A stretch of 64,000 bases of DNA, taken from an uncultured Draconibacterium sp. (GTDB taxonomy: Bacteria; Bacteroidota; Bacteroidia; Bacteroidales; Prolixibacteraceae). The DNA lies in NCBI GenBank assembly GCA_947492175.1, contig CANLMQ010000010.1, positions 1-64,000 on the forward strand, read 5' to 3'. Made by a program: the position numbers and the translations under genes. The notes below the pieces were generated by a model. The model was not told the origin of the DNA. It made no database searches and saw only the letters and a program-made list of their open reading frames with translations. Each line of letters begins with the position of its first letter. The stretch's first letter is position 1. Of the stretch, positions 36,294 to 46,259 are shown one piece after another.

Positions 36294-37418
36294 ATGATTC
36301 AACTACAGGGGTGGACCAAAAATACACTTTTAGCGATTGGTTTTCTTTTTATAGTTTTTTTGTTGTGGCGTTTTAGTGCCATTGTTACCTATACGCTTAT
36401 TGCAGTTGTTTTATCATTTATCGGAAAGCCGTTGGTTCGCTGGCTTATGCTGGTCAAATATAAAAAATTCAGAATTCCAAAAGGCTTGGCTGCATTTATT
36501 ACTCTGTTAACTATCTGGATTGTTTTTATAACCTTTTTCCGGTTTATTATCCCCTTGTTGATTAGCGAATTGGAAACCCTTTCGAAAATTGATTTCACCC
36601 TGGTACTTGATTCAATTGAAGAACCACTTTGGCAACTTTCGCAAATATTCCACAAGGATCCTCTTGCAATCAGCGACCAGAATTTTCTTGATATTGTTAC
36701 TGAGAACCTGGGAGCCAAAATTGATTTCTCGCAGGTGTCTAACTGGTTTGGGGTTGTTGCCGGAACCATCGGCGAAGTGTTAATCGGATTCTTCTCGGTT
36801 TCGTTTATTACTTTCTTCTTTTTGAAAGATGAAACCATGTTTCGCGAATTCGTTATTTTATTGGTTCCTACGAACATCGAAAAAAAAGTAACTCATATTC
36901 TTGATTCGATTTCGTACTTGTTACGCCGCTATTTTATTGGTTTAATTTTCGAGGTATTTATGGTAATGTTGCTCGACACAATTGGTTTAACCATTGTTGG
37001 AATTGAGTTTGAGCATGCTGTTGTAATTGCGCTTTTTTGTGGATTGTTTAATGTTATTCCGTACCTGGGACCCTGGATGGGCGCTGCACTTGGTTTATTG
37101 ATAGGAGCTGCCCTACATATTAATGCCGATTTTATGAGCGAAACACTTCCATTACTTGGGTGGATGACCCTGGTTTTTGCACTGGTTCAGGTTGCCGACA
37201 ATGTTTTATTTCAGCCACTTATTTATTCCAGCAGCGTAAAAGCTCATCCGCTCGAAATCTTTCTGGTAATATTGGCAGCCGGAAGCCTGGCCGGTATTTT
37301 AGGTATGATTTTGGCTATTCCGGTTTACACAATTTTCAGGGTAATTGCCAAAGAATTTTTCGATAATATGAAACTGGTAAGAAAAATTACAAAAAATTTA
37401 GAACACGAAGACAACTGA
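36294..37418 (+). CDS. AI-2E family transporter
   Basis: A 374-residue membrane protein of the AI-2E (PerM/TqsA-like) family. Members have been linked to export of autoinducer-2 or to sodium-proton antiport; the substrate here cannot be told. There are about seven to eight hydrophobic segments. The C-terminal family signature is visible as 'LFNVIPYLGPWMGAALGLLIG' and 'ILAAGSLAGILGMILAIPVY'. Stands alone. Confidence 0.9.
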   Translation: MIQLQGWTKNTLLAIGFLFIVFLLWRFSAIVTYTLIAVVLSFIGKPLVRWLMLVKYKKFRIPKGLAAFITLLTIWIVFITFFRFIIPLLISELETLSKIDFTLVLDSIEEPLWQLSQIFHKDPLAISDQNFLDIVTENLGAKIDFSQVSNWFGVVAGTIGEVLIGFFSVSFITFFFLKDETMFREFVILLVPTNIEKKVTHILDSISYLLRRYFIGLIFEVFMVMLLDTIGLTIVGIEFEHAVVIALFCGLFNVIPYLGPWMGAALGLLIGAALHINADFMSETLPLLGWMTLVFALVQVADNVLFQPLIYSSSVKAHPLEIFLVILAAGSLAGILGMILAIPVYTIFRVIAKEFFDNMKLVRKITKNLEHEDN

Positions 37419-37635
37419 CTTTACTGGTCATTTGTTTACTAACATAATTCTTCTCACCCTTAATTCACTGATAACAACAATATTGACATTGTAATAAAAA
37501 GCTTTCTTACTATTCAGCGCAAGTTGGTTTTTGTCAGAAATATCTCGTAAATTAAAAGAACTTTCAGATCATTTTATTGTTAGAGAGAATGAATCTAAAT
37601 AAAAGGCCTTTGTTTTTATTACTAAACTAAATAGA

Positions 37636-38796
37636 ATGAAAGAATACTTCTTGGGGGGAAGTTCTATAAAAAAAAGACCAATTTTTATTTCCCTTATTGC
37701 TTTTGTTACTTGTTTAATTCTATCAACTAACGTTTATGCCAATACTGCCGAATCGGTGGTTTCTGACGGACATTCGCATGATGACATAAAACGTGGAGAA
37801 CGATTTTTTAAAGGATTACTTCCCTTTGGCAGAGATCACTCTTCCTGTGTTTCTTGCCACAATCTAAATCAAGTCGACACCTTAAACTGGAATCCATCAG
37901 CAATGGACATTGCACTGAAATATGCTGATAAGGATTTTGCAGGGTTTAAAGCTTCTGTTATGAATCCGGTTGGTATCAAAATGGAAGCGTCGCACGTTAA
38001 TTTTAAAATTGACGAGGAGGATCTAAAAACAGTAAAGATTTACCTGGACAATCTGGCACATAATGGTGCAAGTCCGGTAAAACCAACAGTTAACAACCTG
38101 ATACTTTTCTTGTTTCTCGGACTTCTGATCACCTGGGCAATTGTAGAACTGATTTTCCTGAAAAAAATAAAATTCAAAATTATTCCGGTTATTATTCTTT
38201 TGGGAGCATTTGGCTGGCAGGCTAAAATGATAGTAACCGATGCCATTCGGTTAAGCCGCCAACAGGATTATGCCCCCGATCAACCCATTAAATTTTCGCA
38301 CAAAGTACATGCGGGCGATAACGGAATTGATTGTATGTACTGTCATACAACAGCAGAACAAGGAAAGTCGGCAGGAATTCCGGCAACAAATCTTTGTATG
38401 AATTGCCATGTACTTATTCGCGAAGGAACTAATAGCGGGAAATTTGAGATCGCCAAAATAGTTGATGCGGTAGAAAACGGCAAACCGGTTGTCTGGAACC
38501 GCATTCATAATCTTCCCGATCATGTGTTTTTTAGCCATGCCGTTCATGTTGGCTCGGGTAAACTCGATTGTGCCCAATGTCATGGAGCAGTAGAAGAAAT
38601 GGATATTATGAAGCAGGAAAGCGAGCTTTCAATGGGCTGGTGTATTAACTGCCATCGCGAAACAGAAGTTGACTTTAAAAATAACAGCTATTACGAGCAC
38701 CATGTAAAATTACACGAAGAATTAAAATCGGGAGAACGCAAAAAAGTTACCGCAAACGATATTGGAGCAAACGACTGTATGCGTTGCCATTATTAG
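37636..38796 (+). CDS. actA: Alternative complex III subunit ActA (multiheme cytochrome c)
   Basis: Electron-carrying subunit of alternative complex III, which oxidises membrane quinol and passes electrons to cytochrome c or an oxidase. The 386 residues have a signal peptide (1-35), an N-terminal monoheme segment (CVSCH at 71-75), two hydrophobic helices (about 153-200), and a C-terminal domain with five further CxxCH motifs (CMYCH, CMNCH, CAQCH, CINCH, CMRCH). That makes six potential covalent hemes. It leads actABCDEF and faces the periplasm. Confidence 0.93.
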   Translation: MKEYFLGGSSIKKRPIFISLIAFVTCLILSTNVYANTAESVVSDGHSHDDIKRGERFFKGLLPFGRDHSSCVSCHNLNQVDTLNWNPSAMDIALKYADKDFAGFKASVMNPVGIKMEASHVNFKIDEEDLKTVKIYLDNLAHNGASPVKPTVNNLILFLFLGLLITWAIVELIFLKKIKFKIIPVIILLGAFGWQAKMIVTDAIRLSRQQDYAPDQPIKFSHKVHAGDNGIDCMYCHTTAEQGKSAGIPATNLCMNCHVLIREGTNSGKFEIAKIVDAVENGKPVVWNRIHNLPDHVFFSHAVHVGSGKLDCAQCHGAVEEMDIMKQESELSMGWCINCHRETEVDFKNNSYYEHHVKLHEELKSGERKKVTANDIGANDCMRCHY

Positions 38797-38888
38797 TTTC
38801 GAGGTAAAAAAACGAATTAGTGATAAAGTTGAAAGATATTAGGTAAAAGAGCCAGCGACCAAAAGCTGGCAGCTAATAGCTAAAATAT

Positions 38889-41831
38889 ATGACAAAATAT
38901 TGGAGAAGTTTAGACGAATTAAATAATCCGGCAGAGTTTCAACAAAATGAAATTAAACTGGAACTGGATGCTAAACGAGCCGTTCTAAAAAAAGCATCCG
39001 GCTCATCGCGACGCGATTTCCTGAAGACATTTGGTTTTAGCGTGGCAGCCGCCGCGGTTGTTGCCAGCTGTAAACGCCCCGTCGATAAAGCAATTCCCTA
39101 TCTTGTAAAACCCGAGGAAGTTACTCCCGGAATGGCCAACTATTATGCTTCGTCGTATTTCGAGGGAAATGAATATTGCAGTGTACTGGTAAAAGTTCGC
39201 GATGGACGCCCCATTAAAATTGAAGGAAACAACCTTTCTTCCATTTCGCAACAGGGAACTTCGGCCCGTGTGCAGGCTTCGGTTCTTAACCTGTACGACG
39301 ATGCCCGTTTTAAAACTCCGTTAAAAAGAGGGGAAGCAACAACATGGAATGAGATTGACGCATACATTACAAAAAAACTAACACAGTTAAACAGCGATAA
39401 TAAAAAAGTCGTATTGCTTACTTCAACTCTTATTTCTCCTTCAACCAAAAAAGTAATTACCGATTTTCAAACAAAATATCCAAATGTACAGTGGTTGCAG
39501 TACGATGCAGTTTCTGCTACAGGAATTTTAAAGGCAAATGAACTCTCATTTGGAAAGGCAATTATTCCCGATTATCGTTTTGAAAAAGCAAAAGTGGTTG
39601 TAAGTTTTGGAGCCGATTTTCTGGGAACCTGGCTGTCGTCGACCGAATATATTAAAGGATATTCTTCCTCACGAAAAGTGTTGGAGAAGAACGATGACAT
39701 GAGCCGCCATTATCAGTTTGAATCTGGAATGACAATAACCGGATCGAATGCCGATGTTCGTTTCCCAATAAAACCTTCGGAAGAAAAAACAATTCTTACT
39801 GCGCTTTATAACCAACTCCTGAAAGCCAAAGGTATGCAATCCGTTTCTGCTCCTGAAAGTCAGATTGACATATCGGGATTAACCAATGATTTATTGGCAA
39901 ACGAAGGAAAATCGCTGATAATTTCAGGAAGTAACGACGTAACAATTCAGGTGATTGTTAACGCCATAAACAGCCTTCTTGGAAATTATGGCACTACTAT
40001 TTCGCTTCAAAATACATTAAACACTCACCGGGGCGTTGATGAAGAACTTGAAACATTTATAGCTGAATTAAAAAACAAAGAAGTTGCCGGAGTTTTGTGC
40101 TGGGGAGTTAATCCGGTTTATAATCATCCGAAAGGACAAGAAATTAAGGAATTGATTTCAGGTGCCGATCTTTCCATTTCCTTTGCCGATAGAAATGATG
40201 AAACAACTGCAGCTTGTCATTGGGTTTGCCCCGAGCCTCACTATTTGGAATCATGGAACGATGCTGAACCCAAAACGGGCAGTTACAGTTTTACCCAGCC
40301 TGCCATTGCAAAATTATTTGATAGCCGCCAGGTACAAGAGTCGTTACTTAAATGGACCGGCTTTGAATATCCGGATTTTTATGAATACTTAAAATCAAAC
40401 TGGAAAGAAAATTTTGCAGGATTACAATCCGAATTTGCAGATGCGCGGATTTTTTGGAATGATGTGCTGCAAAAAGGAGTTTTTGAAGCACAAACTACTG
40501 ATTCGGAAACCTTTGAATACACCGAAAAAGGATTATCAGAAGCACTTACTATTTCTGAAAATCCAACAGGAAGTTGGGAAGCTGTATTTTATCAAAGCGT
40601 GGCGTTGGCCGATGGAAGTTTTGCCAACAATCCATGGCTGCAGGAGCTCCCCGACCCGATTGCCAAAATCAGCTGGGATAATTTTGCAGCGGTTCCGGTA
40701 AAATGGGCCGAAGAAAATGGTATTCAGAATGAATCAGTAATCAGTATTAATGGCGTTGAATTGCCTGTATTTATTCAGCCCGGACAAGCACCTGACACCA
40801 TTTCAATAGCGTTGGGTTATGGCCGTGAAAAAGCAGGCAAAGTTGGCGATGGAGTTGGCAAAAACATGTTTGCGCTTGCTTCTGTTGAAAATGGAGCTAA
40901 GAAACTGTGGATTTCGGGTGCCGATGTAAAAACCACCGGAAAAACTTTTGAGCTGGCACTCTCGCAAACACATCACTCGATGGAAGGCCGACCTGTTGTG
41001 CGCGAAACCACATTTGAGGAGTGGCAGTTAGATCCTGCCGCCGGAAACGAATTAAAAGAAGAACACGAAAAACACGATATTTCATTGTATCCTGAACCGG
41101 AGTTTAAAGGCCACCACTGGGGAATGGCTGTGGATTTATCATCATGTATTGGTTGCGGAAACTGTTCCATTTCGTGTCAGGCAGAAAACAATGTGCAGGT
41201 AATTGGCAAAGAGCAGGTTCGCAACCGGCGTATCATGCACTGGATTCGTATAGACCGCTATTTTTCTAACGATGCAGAAAATCCGGAAGTATATCACCAG
41301 CCGGTTATGTGTCAGCACTGCGACAATGCACCCTGCGAAAATGTTTGTCCGGTTTCGGCAACCCCGCACAGCGACGAGGGATTAAATCAAATGGCCTACA
41401 ACCGCTGTGTCGGAACAAAATATTGTGTCAACAATTGTCCCTACAAAGTGCGTCGGTTTAACTGGTTCCAGTATGTGCAAAATCCGGAGTTTGATTATGC
41501 TTCGAACAGCGATCTGGGGCGAATGGTTTTAAACCCCGATGTTACAGTACGTTCTCGTGGAGTAGTTGAAAAATGTTCGTTTTGCGTACAACGTATTCAG
41601 GAGAAAAAAGCAGAGGCAAAAGTCAGCGGGCGAAAAATTGAGGATGGAGAAATTCAACCTGCTTGTGTTCAGTCCTGTCCGGCAGATGCGTTGGTGTTCG
41701 GCGACTTAAAAGATCCGAACAGCAAAATTTCGAAGTACTTTAAAAACGAGCGAAATTATCATTTGCTGGAAGAGTTACACACCCTTCCATCGGTGGGATA
41801 TTTAACCAAAGTAAGAAATAAAAAAGCATAA
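38889..41831 (+). CDS. actB: Alternative complex III subunit ActB (Fe-S/molybdopterin-like)
   Basis: Large periplasmic subunit of alternative complex III, 980 residues. A twin-arginine-type signal ('SSRRDFLKTFGF', about 39-50) ends in a lipobox-like 'VVASC' with Cys61, so the protein may be lipid-anchored. Residues 70-730 resemble a molybdopterin oxidoreductase fold that in this family carries no cofactor. From about 750 the iron-sulfur domain has ligand clusters 'CIGCGNCSISC', 'CQHCDNAPCENVCP', 'CVGTKYCVNNCP' and 'CSFCVQR'...'CVQSCP', consistent with three 4Fe-4S and one 3Fe-4S. It follows actA after 92 bases. Confidence 0.95.
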   Translation: MTKYWRSLDELNNPAEFQQNEIKLELDAKRAVLKKASGSSRRDFLKTFGFSVAAAAVVASCKRPVDKAIPYLVKPEEVTPGMANYYASSYFEGNEYCSVLVKVRDGRPIKIEGNNLSSISQQGTSARVQASVLNLYDDARFKTPLKRGEATTWNEIDAYITKKLTQLNSDNKKVVLLTSTLISPSTKKVITDFQTKYPNVQWLQYDAVSATGILKANELSFGKAIIPDYRFEKAKVVVSFGADFLGTWLSSTEYIKGYSSSRKVLEKNDDMSRHYQFESGMTITGSNADVRFPIKPSEEKTILTALYNQLLKAKGMQSVSAPESQIDISGLTNDLLANEGKSLIISGSNDVTIQVIVNAINSLLGNYGTTISLQNTLNTHRGVDEELETFIAELKNKEVAGVLCWGVNPVYNHPKGQEIKELISGADLSISFADRNDETTAACHWVCPEPHYLESWNDAEPKTGSYSFTQPAIAKLFDSRQVQESLLKWTGFEYPDFYEYLKSNWKENFAGLQSEFADARIFWNDVLQKGVFEAQTTDSETFEYTEKGLSEALTISENPTGSWEAVFYQSVALADGSFANNPWLQELPDPIAKISWDNFAAVPVKWAEENGIQNESVISINGVELPVFIQPGQAPDTISIALGYGREKAGKVGDGVGKNMFALASVENGAKKLWISGADVKTTGKTFELALSQTHHSMEGRPVVRETTFEEWQLDPAAGNELKEEHEKHDISLYPEPEFKGHHWGMAVDLSSCIGCGNCSISCQAENNVQVIGKEQVRNRRIMHWIRIDRYFSNDAENPEVYHQPVMCQHCDNAPCENVCPVSATPHSDEGLNQMAYNRCVGTKYCVNNCPYKVRRFNWFQYVQNPEFDYASNSDLGRMVLNPDVTVRSRGVVEKCSFCVQRIQEKKAEAKVSGRKIEDGEIQPACVQSCPADALVFGDLKDPNSKISKYFKNERNYHLLEELHTLPSVGYLTKVRNKKA

Positions 41832-41838
41832 AAAGCCT

Positions 41839-43224
41839 ATGTATAATTCAGCGGTAAGGGGAAAGCTAATTGAAGGCGATAAAAGCTTAGGGCAGATATC
41901 GCAGGAAGTGCTTGCTCCTATTCATGCAAAAACACCACTCTGGTGGTATGCTGCCTTATTAGTCAGTCTCGGAATGTTTGGTTTCGGACTCTATTGCAAA
42001 TACATAACAATTTCAACAGGAATTGGCACCTGGGGCGTAAACAACTCGGTTGCCTGGGGTTGGGCCATTATAAACTTTGTGTGGTGGATTGGTATTGGGC
42101 ACGCCGGAACTGCATTTTCTATTTTCCTGCTGATTTTAAGGCAAAAATGGAGGACTGCCATTAACCGCGCAGCCGAAGCCATGACAGTAGTTGCCGTATT
42201 CTGTGCAAGTTTATTCCCGCTGTTGCATATGGGCCGTCCGTGGTTGTTTTTTTACATTTTCCCTTATCCGAACACACGTGGTCCGCTTTGGGTTAATTTT
42301 AACTCACCGCTTTTCTGGGATTTTGTGGCAATCTCTGCTTACCTGCTTATATCTGCCAGTTTTTGGTATTTTGGGATGGTACCCGATTTTGCAACCATCC
42401 GCGATACAGCTAAATCAAAAATTAAAAAAGCCGTTTACGGTTTCTTCTCGTTTGGATGGACAGGCTCAAGCAAAGAGTGGTTACGTTTTGAAGCCTTAAG
42501 TTTTGTTTTGGGAGGAATTGCGGCCGTATTGGTAGTTTCTGTTCACTCCATAGTATCAACCGACTTTGCGGTTTCGGTTAAGCCGGGTTGGCACACCACC
42601 ATTTTCCCTCCATATTTTGTGGTTGGTGCAATCTTCTCGGGATTTGCCATGGTTTTAACCCTGGTAATTACTATGCGCGGGTTGTACAAAATGAACGATT
42701 TTATAACCGATTCGCATGTTGATGCGGTATGCCGGGTGTTAATCTTTATTTCACTAATAATGGGAACCGCCTATTTAACCGAGATATTTATGGCTTGGTA
42801 CTCAGGATCGGATTACGAGACATACTTGTTTTTCCAAACTCGGTTATTTGGCGAATATGCTTACCAGTTTTGGATTATGTTTATTGCCAACGCTGTGGTT
42901 CCGCAGTTGTTCTGGTTCAAAAAAATGCGCCGTAACATGTGGGTGGTATTTACCATCTCCATAATTATAAATATTGGAATGTGGTTCGAGCGTTACAACA
43001 TTGTGGTTACCTCGTTAAGCCGCGACTATCTGCCTTCTGCCTGGGCTCCTTATTCTCCAACATGGGTTGAGATAGGATTCTTTACCGGAACGCTGGGAAT
43101 GTTTATTGCCGGAGTTTTGTTGTTCTTCCGTTTCATTCCAATGATTGCGATTTCGGAATTAAAAAGTGTGGCCAAATTTGATAAGCCAAACAATGGAAAA
43201 TTAAAAGCTACAACGCATGAATAA
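41839..43224 (+). CDS. actC: Alternative complex III subunit ActC (NrfD-like)
   Basis: Integral membrane quinol-binding subunit of the NrfD/PsrC family, 461 residues, about ten hydrophobic helices. Features include 'GIGHAGTAFSIFLLILRQKWRTAINRA'-type first helices (phrase 'WWIGIGHAGTAFSIF') and 'LFPLLHMGRPWLFF'. It carries no cofactor itself in known complexes and is the likely site of quinol oxidation and possibly proton movement. It begins 7 bases after actB and overlaps actD by 8 bases. Confidence 0.95.
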   Translation: MYNSAVRGKLIEGDKSLGQISQEVLAPIHAKTPLWWYAALLVSLGMFGFGLYCKYITISTGIGTWGVNNSVAWGWAIINFVWWIGIGHAGTAFSIFLLILRQKWRTAINRAAEAMTVVAVFCASLFPLLHMGRPWLFFYIFPYPNTRGPLWVNFNSPLFWDFVAISAYLLISASFWYFGMVPDFATIRDTAKSKIKKAVYGFFSFGWTGSSKEWLRFEALSFVLGGIAAVLVVSVHSIVSTDFAVSVKPGWHTTIFPPYFVVGAIFSGFAMVLTLVITMRGLYKMNDFITDSHVDAVCRVLIFISLIMGTAYLTEIFMAWYSGSDYETYLFFQTRLFGEYAYQFWIMFIANAVVPQLFWFKKMRRNMWVVFTISIIINIGMWFERYNIVVTSLSRDYLPSAWAPYSPTWVEIGFFTGTLGMFIAGVLLFFRFIPMIAISELKSVAKFDKPNNGKLKATTHE

Positions 43225-43714
43225 GAATTATATCCTTGGAGTTTTCAACGATGAAGCAACTTTGGTTGATGCCTTTGAAAAAGTAAAAGAAAAAGGAATT
43301 CTGCCAGTGGAAGTGTACACCCCCTACCCGGTTCATGAAATTCTGACAGGCATGCCCACCCGAACCAGAATTACGCATGCGGCTTTCTTTTACGGATTGT
43401 TAGCTGCAACCGGAATACTTGGTTTTCTTACCTATGCTGCAGCAATCGACTGGCCTTTACAATACGGAGGAAAACCCTTCAACGCTTTTCCGTCGTTTAT
43501 TGTGGTTACCATAGTAGCCACCATTTTATCGATTACCCTTTTAACACTGTTTACTTTTTCTGCACGGGCCAAAATATTCCCGGGGAAAAAGCCGGTAATT
43601 TTTCACGAGGGTGCCACCGACGATAAGTTTGTGATGGTGATTGATAAAGACAGTCTGGGCGAAAACAGCAAAGCCGTTGAATCAATTATTTTGGAACACG
43701 GAGAAATAGAATAA
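43217..43714 (+). CDS. actD: Alternative complex III subunit ActD (DUF3341)
   Basis: A 165-residue DUF3341 subunit. An N-terminal soluble domain ('YILGVFNDEATLVDAFEKVKE' region) is followed by two transmembrane helices (about 55-75 and 90-115) and a cytoplasmic tail. In the family the 'PYPVHEI' and 'F...G' motifs lie at the membrane face. Structural role in the complex. Its start lies inside the end of actC, showing tight coupling. Confidence 0.93.
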   Translation: MNKNYILGVFNDEATLVDAFEKVKEKGILPVEVYTPYPVHEILTGMPTRTRITHAAFFYGLLAATGILGFLTYAAAIDWPLQYGGKPFNAFPSFIVVTIVATILSITLLTLFTFSARAKIFPGKKPVIFHEGATDDKFVMVIDKDSLGENSKAVESIILEHGEIE

Positions 43715-43753
43715 CAGACTTTGAGTATGAGTATTGCGACTAATTCAGATACA

Positions 43754-44326
43754 ATGAACACAAAGAAATACATAAGAAAAGGTATAGGTTTTGCCTTTCT
43801 ACTTTTGACTTTAACTTTCATTTCATGCGATTATAACCGCAGAACAACGGGCTACGAATATTTCAACGACATGGCACATTCGTCGGCCTACGAAAGCTAT
43901 ACTCCAAATCCGAATTTTACGGATAGTAAAACCATGCAACCTCCGGTAGCTGGTACAATTCCGCGAGGAATGGTTCCATACGCTTACGAAAAGAATGACG
44001 AAGACAGGGCTTTGGCAGCTGCTACTCTGGTTAATGAACTGGAAGCTTCAGCTGAAAACTTACAAAGAGGTAAGCGAATGTATGGTATTTATTGTATGCA
44101 GTGTCATGGAGAAAAAGGCGACGGACTGGGAGCGTTATACATAAATAAAAAATACACCTATCCGCCGGCCAGCCTGCTTAGTAATAAGATGCTGGCAAAT
44201 CCTGAAGGAGATATTTTTCATGTGATAACTGTTGGGTATGGAATTATGGCCGAACACGGATCGATGATCCAGCCCGAAGACCGTTGGAAAATTGCAATGT
44301 ATATTAAAACCGAATTACAGAAATAG
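43754..44326 (+). CDS. actE: Alternative complex III subunit ActE (monoheme lipoprotein)
   Basis: A monoheme cytochrome c subunit. With the ATG at 43754 it has 190 residues: a signal peptide ending in the lipobox 'LTFISC', so Cys25 is probably lipidated, then a cytochrome domain with CMQCH near residue 116 and a distal Met in 'GYGIMAEHGSMI'. An ATG at 43721 would add 11 residues that break up the signal peptide, so I prefer the later start. It passes electrons onward from ActA (family knowledge). Confidence 0.92.
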   Translation: MNTKKYIRKGIGFAFLLLTLTFISCDYNRRTTGYEYFNDMAHSSAYESYTPNPNFTDSKTMQPPVAGTIPRGMVPYAYEKNDEDRALAAATLVNELEASAENLQRGKRMYGIYCMQCHGEKGDGLGALYINKKYTYPPASLLSNKMLANPEGDIFHVITVGYGIMAEHGSMIQPEDRWKIAMYIKTELQK

Positions 44327-44343
44327 AATCAAAATGTTCTGCT

Positions 44344-45504
44344 ATGGAAGAGAGATTAGTTATTTCAAATAAGTTTAAAATATTGAGTTACGTATTAATT
44401 GGCATTGGGGTACTTTCGTTTGCACTTGGCTTTATGTTCGATGCCAAACGTACCTGGGCCAATTATTTGCTAAACAACTATTACTTTGTTTCATTAGCTA
44501 TCGGAGCTGCTTTTTTCGGAGCCATTCAATACATTACACAATCGGGTTGGTCGGCTGCATTTAAACGTATTCCGGAAGCCATGGTTGCTTATCTTCCGTT
44601 TGCTGCAGTATTTTTTATTATCATGTATTTCGGAATGCACTCCATATTTGAATGGACACACGATGAGGTTGTACAACACGATCATTTGCTCCAATACAAA
44701 TCGCCTTATCTGAATGTACCTTTCTTTTTTCTAAGGGTTGTGGCGTTTTTTGCCGCCTGGATTATCATGTCGAAAATACTTCGAAAATTATCGCTTAAAG
44801 AAGACGAAGTGGGAGGACTGATTTATTTCGAAAAATCGGAGTTCTATTCCAAAGTGTTTATTTTTATTATTGCCATTACGTTCAGCCTGTTTTCGGTTGA
44901 TATGTTAATGTCGCTCGAACCTCACTGGTTTAGCACCCTGTTTGCCGGAAAAAGTTTTATTGCAGGCTTGTTGCACGGATCATCCATTATCGCATTAATT
45001 GTTATTGTATTGTCGCGAATGGGTAAGTTGCAGGTGTTAAACCGAAGTCATTTACACGATTTTACCCGTTATATATTTATGGCAAGTATAGTTTGGGGAT
45101 ACTTCAATTTTGCCGAATTCATGTTAATCTGGTATGGAAATATTCCGGAAGAAACAGCATGGTTTGTGCATCGGTCGCATGGTGTTTATCAAATATTATT
45201 CTTTGTGAATATTGTTCTCAACTGGGCGGTTCCGTTTTTTATATTGATGCCTCGGAAATCGTCACGTTCAAAAATGATTATGCTGCCGGTAATTATTCTC
45301 CTGATTATTGGACAATACACCGAGTTGTATTACATAATCTGGCCGGCCACGGTACACGAAGCCAAATTCGGGTTACTCGAAATCGGTACTTTCCTTGGTT
45401 ATGTAGGTTTATTTTCGTGGGTGATTGCAACAACACTGGCAAAAGCAAGCCTGGTTCCCAAAAACCATCCATATCTGGAAGAAAGTATTCACCATCATTT
45501 TTAA
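44344..45504 (+). CDS. actF: Alternative complex III subunit ActF (NrfD-like)
   Basis: Second NrfD-like integral membrane subunit, 386 residues, about ten hydrophobic helices. Conserved points are 'HSIFEWTHDEV' and 'FAEFMLIWYGNIPEE'. It supports the membrane arm of the complex opposite ActC. Last gene of actABCDEF; no cytochrome oxidase genes follow, unlike in many relatives where cox genes are next. Confidence 0.93.
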   Translation: MEERLVISNKFKILSYVLIGIGVLSFALGFMFDAKRTWANYLLNNYYFVSLAIGAAFFGAIQYITQSGWSAAFKRIPEAMVAYLPFAAVFFIIMYFGMHSIFEWTHDEVVQHDHLLQYKSPYLNVPFFFLRVVAFFAAWIIMSKILRKLSLKEDEVGGLIYFEKSEFYSKVFIFIIAITFSLFSVDMLMSLEPHWFSTLFAGKSFIAGLLHGSSIIALIVIVLSRMGKLQVLNRSHLHDFTRYIFMASIVWGYFNFAEFMLIWYGNIPEETAWFVHRSHGVYQILFFVNIVLNWAVPFFILMPRKSSRSKMIMLPVIILLIIGQYTELYYIIWPATVHEAKFGLLEIGTFLGYVGLFSWVIATTLAKASLVPKNHPYLEESIHHHF

Positions 45505-45631
45505 ACCAAAATTCGTTTAATCGCACCCTAAAATCGACAATTAACCTACAATTTCCTGCAAAACTCAATTTCATCACTTGGATTAATTAGGTTTATGTTT
45601 ACTTTTAAAACAGAAACCAAAATTTAATCCA

Positions 45632-46234
45632 ATGATTCTAAGTTCTATCCTCCCTAACTGGTCAGAAATAGGTGTTTTTGAACAAGTGTTCTGGGCAATA
45701 ACTATTCCTGCAACTGTTATCTTTCTACTACTATTAGTTCTTACCGTTTTTGGTGGCGATGCTGATGCCGACGTAGATGTAGACACCGAAATAGATGCAG
45801 ATATTGAAAGTGGCGATTCCATTCCGTTTCAATTTATTTCGTTAAAAAACATTGTTGCATTTTTTACTGTATTTGGCTGGTCTGGAATTGGCTTCATAAA
45901 TATGGGACTCGAACCGTTTAAAGTAATTGCTTTTTCAACCATTTGCGGATTGGCAATGATGTTTCTAATGGCCACACTCTTCTATTTTATGTCGAGGCTT
46001 GCAGAAAGCGGAACATTAAAAATGAACAATGCCATTGGCAAATTAGGCGAAGTTTACCTTGTTATTCCGGCAAAGCGCGGGGGAATGGGAAAAGTTCAGC
46101 TTAATGTACAGGGATCTATGAGAACACTCGATGCCATTACCGACGACGAAAAAACCATACCTACTTCTTCAATCGTACAAGTGTTAAATGTTATCGACGA
46201 TCACATTCTGCTTGTGAAGAAGCAGGGAAATTAA
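45632..46234 (+). CDS. NfeD/YqiJ-like membrane protein with acidic loop
   Basis: A 200-residue membrane protein with helices near 20-40, 70-90 and 97-120 and a C-terminal OB-fold-like domain (about 130-198, 'GKLGEVYLVIPAKRGGMGKV'). This matches NfeD-like partners of flotillins, as in yqiJ-yqiK or yuaF-floT. Between helices 1 and 2 lies an Asp-rich stretch, 'GGDADADVDVDTEIDADIE'. It is 25 bases upstream of the flotillin gene and probably assists flotillin assembly in membrane microdomains. Confidence 0.8.
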   Translation: MILSSILPNWSEIGVFEQVFWAITIPATVIFLLLLVLTVFGGDADADVDVDTEIDADIESGDSIPFQFISLKNIVAFFTVFGWSGIGFINMGLEPFKVIAFSTICGLAMMFLMATLFYFMSRLAESGTLKMNNAIGKLGEVYLVIPAKRGGMGKVQLNVQGSMRTLDAITDDEKTIPTSSIVQVLNVIDDHILLVKKQGN

Positions 46235-46259
46235 TTAATAACCCTTTAAAATTTAATTT

